Origin: Zasmidium citrigriseum
Lineage: Eukaryota; Ascomycota; Dothideomycetes; Mycosphaerellales; Mycosphaerellaceae
Length of the DNA: 64,000 nt
Direction: 5' to 3'
NCBI GenBank assembly: GCA_002786025.1
Contig: NHNW01000001.1
Coordinates: 372,001-436,000 of the forward strand
Shown here in pieces: positions 61,713 through 64,000 of the stretch. A program made the translations under genes and the position numbers. Positions within the stretch are counted from its first letter, which is position 1. Every line of letters begins with the position of its first letter. The notes under the pieces are model-generated. The model was not told where the DNA came from. It was given only the letters and a program-made list of their open reading frames with translations, and did not search any database.

Positions 61713-64000
61713 ATGGATTCACTGGCTGCCACAGCCTGTCGACGCTGCCGGGATCAGAAGGTTAGACGTACCGCATATCACTTTGCGAACTCTTCAAAGA
61801 CGCTGATGGTTTTGGCCATGTAGCTGCGATGCTCTAGGGACCAGCCAAAATGCTCTCGATGCACGAGACTGAACGCACAATGCGGCTATCCAGAGCCGCC
61901 CGATCGGAAACAACTGGCAGCCACACGAAGAGCAACGAGGAAGCGAAAACTCGAGGGTGACTTTAATATATCGGCGAACTCTGCATCGGACCGAAGCCAT
62001 CGAGTCGAACCGAATCCGGCCATGCCAATGATGCCACCTCCCTCAGCATTTCCCGGCGGCATGCCTATGTCTCCACAGGGAGACCCTATCATGCTGAATG
62101 ATCAGCCGGTGCCGACTCAATTGCAGAAGCTTTTGACAGATACATACTTCACCTGTGTGTTCAACTCGTCACTCATCTTTCATCGGCCAACGTTTGAGCG
62201 TGAGTGGGCGGAGGGACGTCTGGCGAATCATTCTTTGCTGGCTACTTGTGCATTTGCGACGAAGTATGACACAAGGATCACTCATAAGCCACCTGCTAAC
62301 GATGTCCAGATTTCTCGCCCCGAACTGTGCTCGCGGTCGACAACACGCTGCCGAACTTCGAACCCTGGGCGACCTCAACGAAGCCGGTTTGCAATGGGCA
62401 CTGCGGGCAGGACGCGAGGCTCTTATAACCATCGACCAACCAACCCTAGCCGGCGCCCAGACATGCCAAGTCCTGGCACTATTCTGGTTCTCACATGGCG
62501 ATTCGCGCCGCAATGTAATGTTCTCAGGCATTGCCTACAGAGCCATCCGAACGATCCTATTCGATCCGAAGACTGGGGTAAACTTCAACGCCCTTCCCAG
62601 ATGGCAGGATACCGAGACGATAAGACGGTGTTTCTGGGCTTGCTGGATTACCCAGGTAATCAATTCGGATCATTACATTGTGGGCAGCTCATCGGATATT
62701 CAGTCGCTCAATTTGCCGCTGCCTGTTACTGAGCCTGCGTATTATAATTGCATTGAGGAGACTTCGTCAACATTAGCGACGGCTCCGAGCAGTCATGCGA
62801 CTGTACCGAATGCTTTGGCTGAGACTATTAGAGTCTTACACCTTTGGTAACTATGAACAGGTCAAGGGGATGTTCACAGCTAACAGTCACAGGGGTCGCG
62901 TACGTGACAACATCGAGACAAGAAGAACATCTCCGGCCAAAGAACAGCTCACCACAATCTACGCCCTCCAAAATGAATTATCAGTCTGGCTGTCAAACCT
63001 TCCATCATCGCTCGCATACTCAAAACGAAACTTATACGAGCAACTCATCGTCAAGCAGCAGCCAATGTACGCCCTCATGCACGCATCCTACAGCCAATGC
63101 CGACTGATTCTACACACTTCACTCGTCCCGCACTTCTCAGGCGTCTGTCTATCAGAAGGCGTGCCCATCGAAGCGGTGCGGGTGAGCGCAGAGATTGCCC
63201 TCAGCTCTGCACAGTCTTTGTCACAGATTGGAGCAGATCTTCTGGCCTTGGAATGGGACCCAGCTCATATTGCGCCGTTCTTTGGGTATTGTATGTATGT
63301 GTCTGCTAGCATTCACATGACTGTGCTGGATAAGGATACCCATCTTGGTGGGGCGGCGAGGAGGAATCTTATGCTCAGTTTGAAGATGTTGAGGGCTATG
63401 AAGCCGTACTGGAAGATTCATGAGCGGCTGGTGAGTGAAAATCCCTCTCTATGGGTGCCGGTCAAGCTGATTGCGGGCAGTGGACTCGGATCCAAATCCT
63501 CTACGAGGCACAAATGTCGAAAGCCAACGGCGATCCGCAAACAGTCACATCTAATGGAACTCAAGCGACTGGCTATAACGAACTCGACCACGTCGCTGGC
63601 ACTCGCAGAAACGCCGGCCGTCTCGCCGAACCTCTCGAAGACTCAGTCCTACAATACAGCCTCCGCCACCTCAAACGAAACGTCAATATCGACGAAGGAT
63701 CCCCAACAGCAAAGGAACTCGAGAATGCCTTGAACGCTGAGCCGATCGCTGAAGTCATTAACGACGGAGGACAGCAATCCATGAACTTCCCCTCTGCACC
63801 TCAAAGCATCTCACCCGTGGCGCCGGTGTATAGTCGGACGCTGGCTGACGATCTAGCAATGTTGGCCGCTCAGCCTGTCGATATGAACCAGCAGCCAATG
63901 AATTTTCTTTGGGCGGATGGGACGAATGACTGGTGGCAGCTCGGATGGGACGACTCGGCGGCCCAGGCGGGTTTGCCGTTTGGGGACTTCTTTGGCATGG
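61713..64000 (+). CDS. Zn2Cys6 transcription factor with Fungal_trans domain (3' end outside window)
   Basis: Five exons so far (61713..61760, 61824..62263, 62310..62846, 62893..63430, 63481..edge), about 694 codons and still open at the right edge. The zinc cluster is CRRCRDQK/LRCSRDQPKCSRC (residues 9-29), split by intron 1 after DQK, the classic position. The regulatory domain starts at about residue 85 with LQKLLTDTYFTCVFNSSLIF and goes on with CQVLALFWFSHGDSRRNVMF, IAYRAIRTILFDP and TIRRCFWACWITQV, hallmarks of Fungal_trans. The splice at 62846/62893 restores RVLHLWGRVRDNI. The C-terminal part seen (LYEAQMSKANGDPQ, later Gln/Asn/Trp-rich) is probably an activation region. Targets unknown. 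Confidence 0.86.

Noticed and set aside
55976..64000. Secondary-metabolite cluster suggested by three regulators and a GNAT enzyme
   Set aside because: No polyketide synthase, peptide synthetase, terpene or other backbone enzyme in the window.
1..64000. CRISPR arrays, prokaryotic operons, ribosome binding sites, bacterial IS elements
   Set aside because: The DNA is fungal nuclear, with spliceosomal introns; none of these were seen.

Overview
The window is nuclear DNA of a filamentous ascomycete. Most genes carry short introns of about 45 to 65 bp with GT..AG ends and CTAAC/CTGAC-type branch sites. The gene content also fits: fungal Zn2Cys6 regulators, RTA1, LysM, But2 and HsbA-like secreted proteins, and a divergent niiA/niaD pair. 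I infer a dothideomycete (Mycosphaerellales/Capnodiales-like), but no marker gene in the window proves it. Intron-exon models below were built by hand from splice sites and reading frame.

Layout. 1-6 kb: 3' side missing PAS histidine kinase, a carboxymuconolactone-decarboxylase-like protein, an alpha/beta hydrolase and an amidase. 6-9 kb: a broken BTB-like gene, a small basic hypothetical protein and an intact BTB-like gene. 9.6-18 kb: secreted and surface functions (But2-domain protein, HsbA-like protein, secreted phospholipase C) with an SDR and long gene-poor gaps. 18-22.6 kb: a gamma-glutamylcyclotransferase-fold (GGCT) protein divergent from an amidoligase fused to a membrane module, then an RTA1-type membrane protein. 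23-30 kb: the nitrate assimilation pair niiA and niaD around a 1.04 kb two-way promoter with two NirA-type sites and several GATA sites. 30-32.6 kb: two tandem BTB-like genes ending in a four-cysteine zinc-ribbon-like module. 33-36.4 kb: an MFS transporter divergent from a salicylate-hydroxylase-like flavoprotein. 36.7-40.4 kb: a secreted LysM protein and a secreted TolB-like propeller. 40.4-46.1 kb: mitochondrial helicase IRC3-like, an RRN5-like Pol I factor and an acidic His-rich protein. 46.5-50 kb: a sugar transporter and a multi-pass membrane protein. 51.6-55.1 kb: GPI inositol-deacylase BST1. 56-64 kb: three fungal transcription-factor-type genes and a GNAT acetyltransferase, with AT-rich, RIP-like islands around the middle regulator.

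How genes may work together. niaD and niiA reduce nitrate to ammonium under shared control. The MFS/monooxygenase pair looks like a small aromatic uptake or export plus hydroxylation unit. The amidoligase (forms amide or isopeptide-type bonds) beside a GGCT-fold enzyme (cleaves gamma-glutamyl amides) is the best candidate for an uncharacterised system: a membrane-anchored make-and-break pair for gamma-glutamyl-type linkages. BTB-like paralogues at 6-9 kb and 30-33 kb, one of them dead, point to a locally expanding and decaying family.
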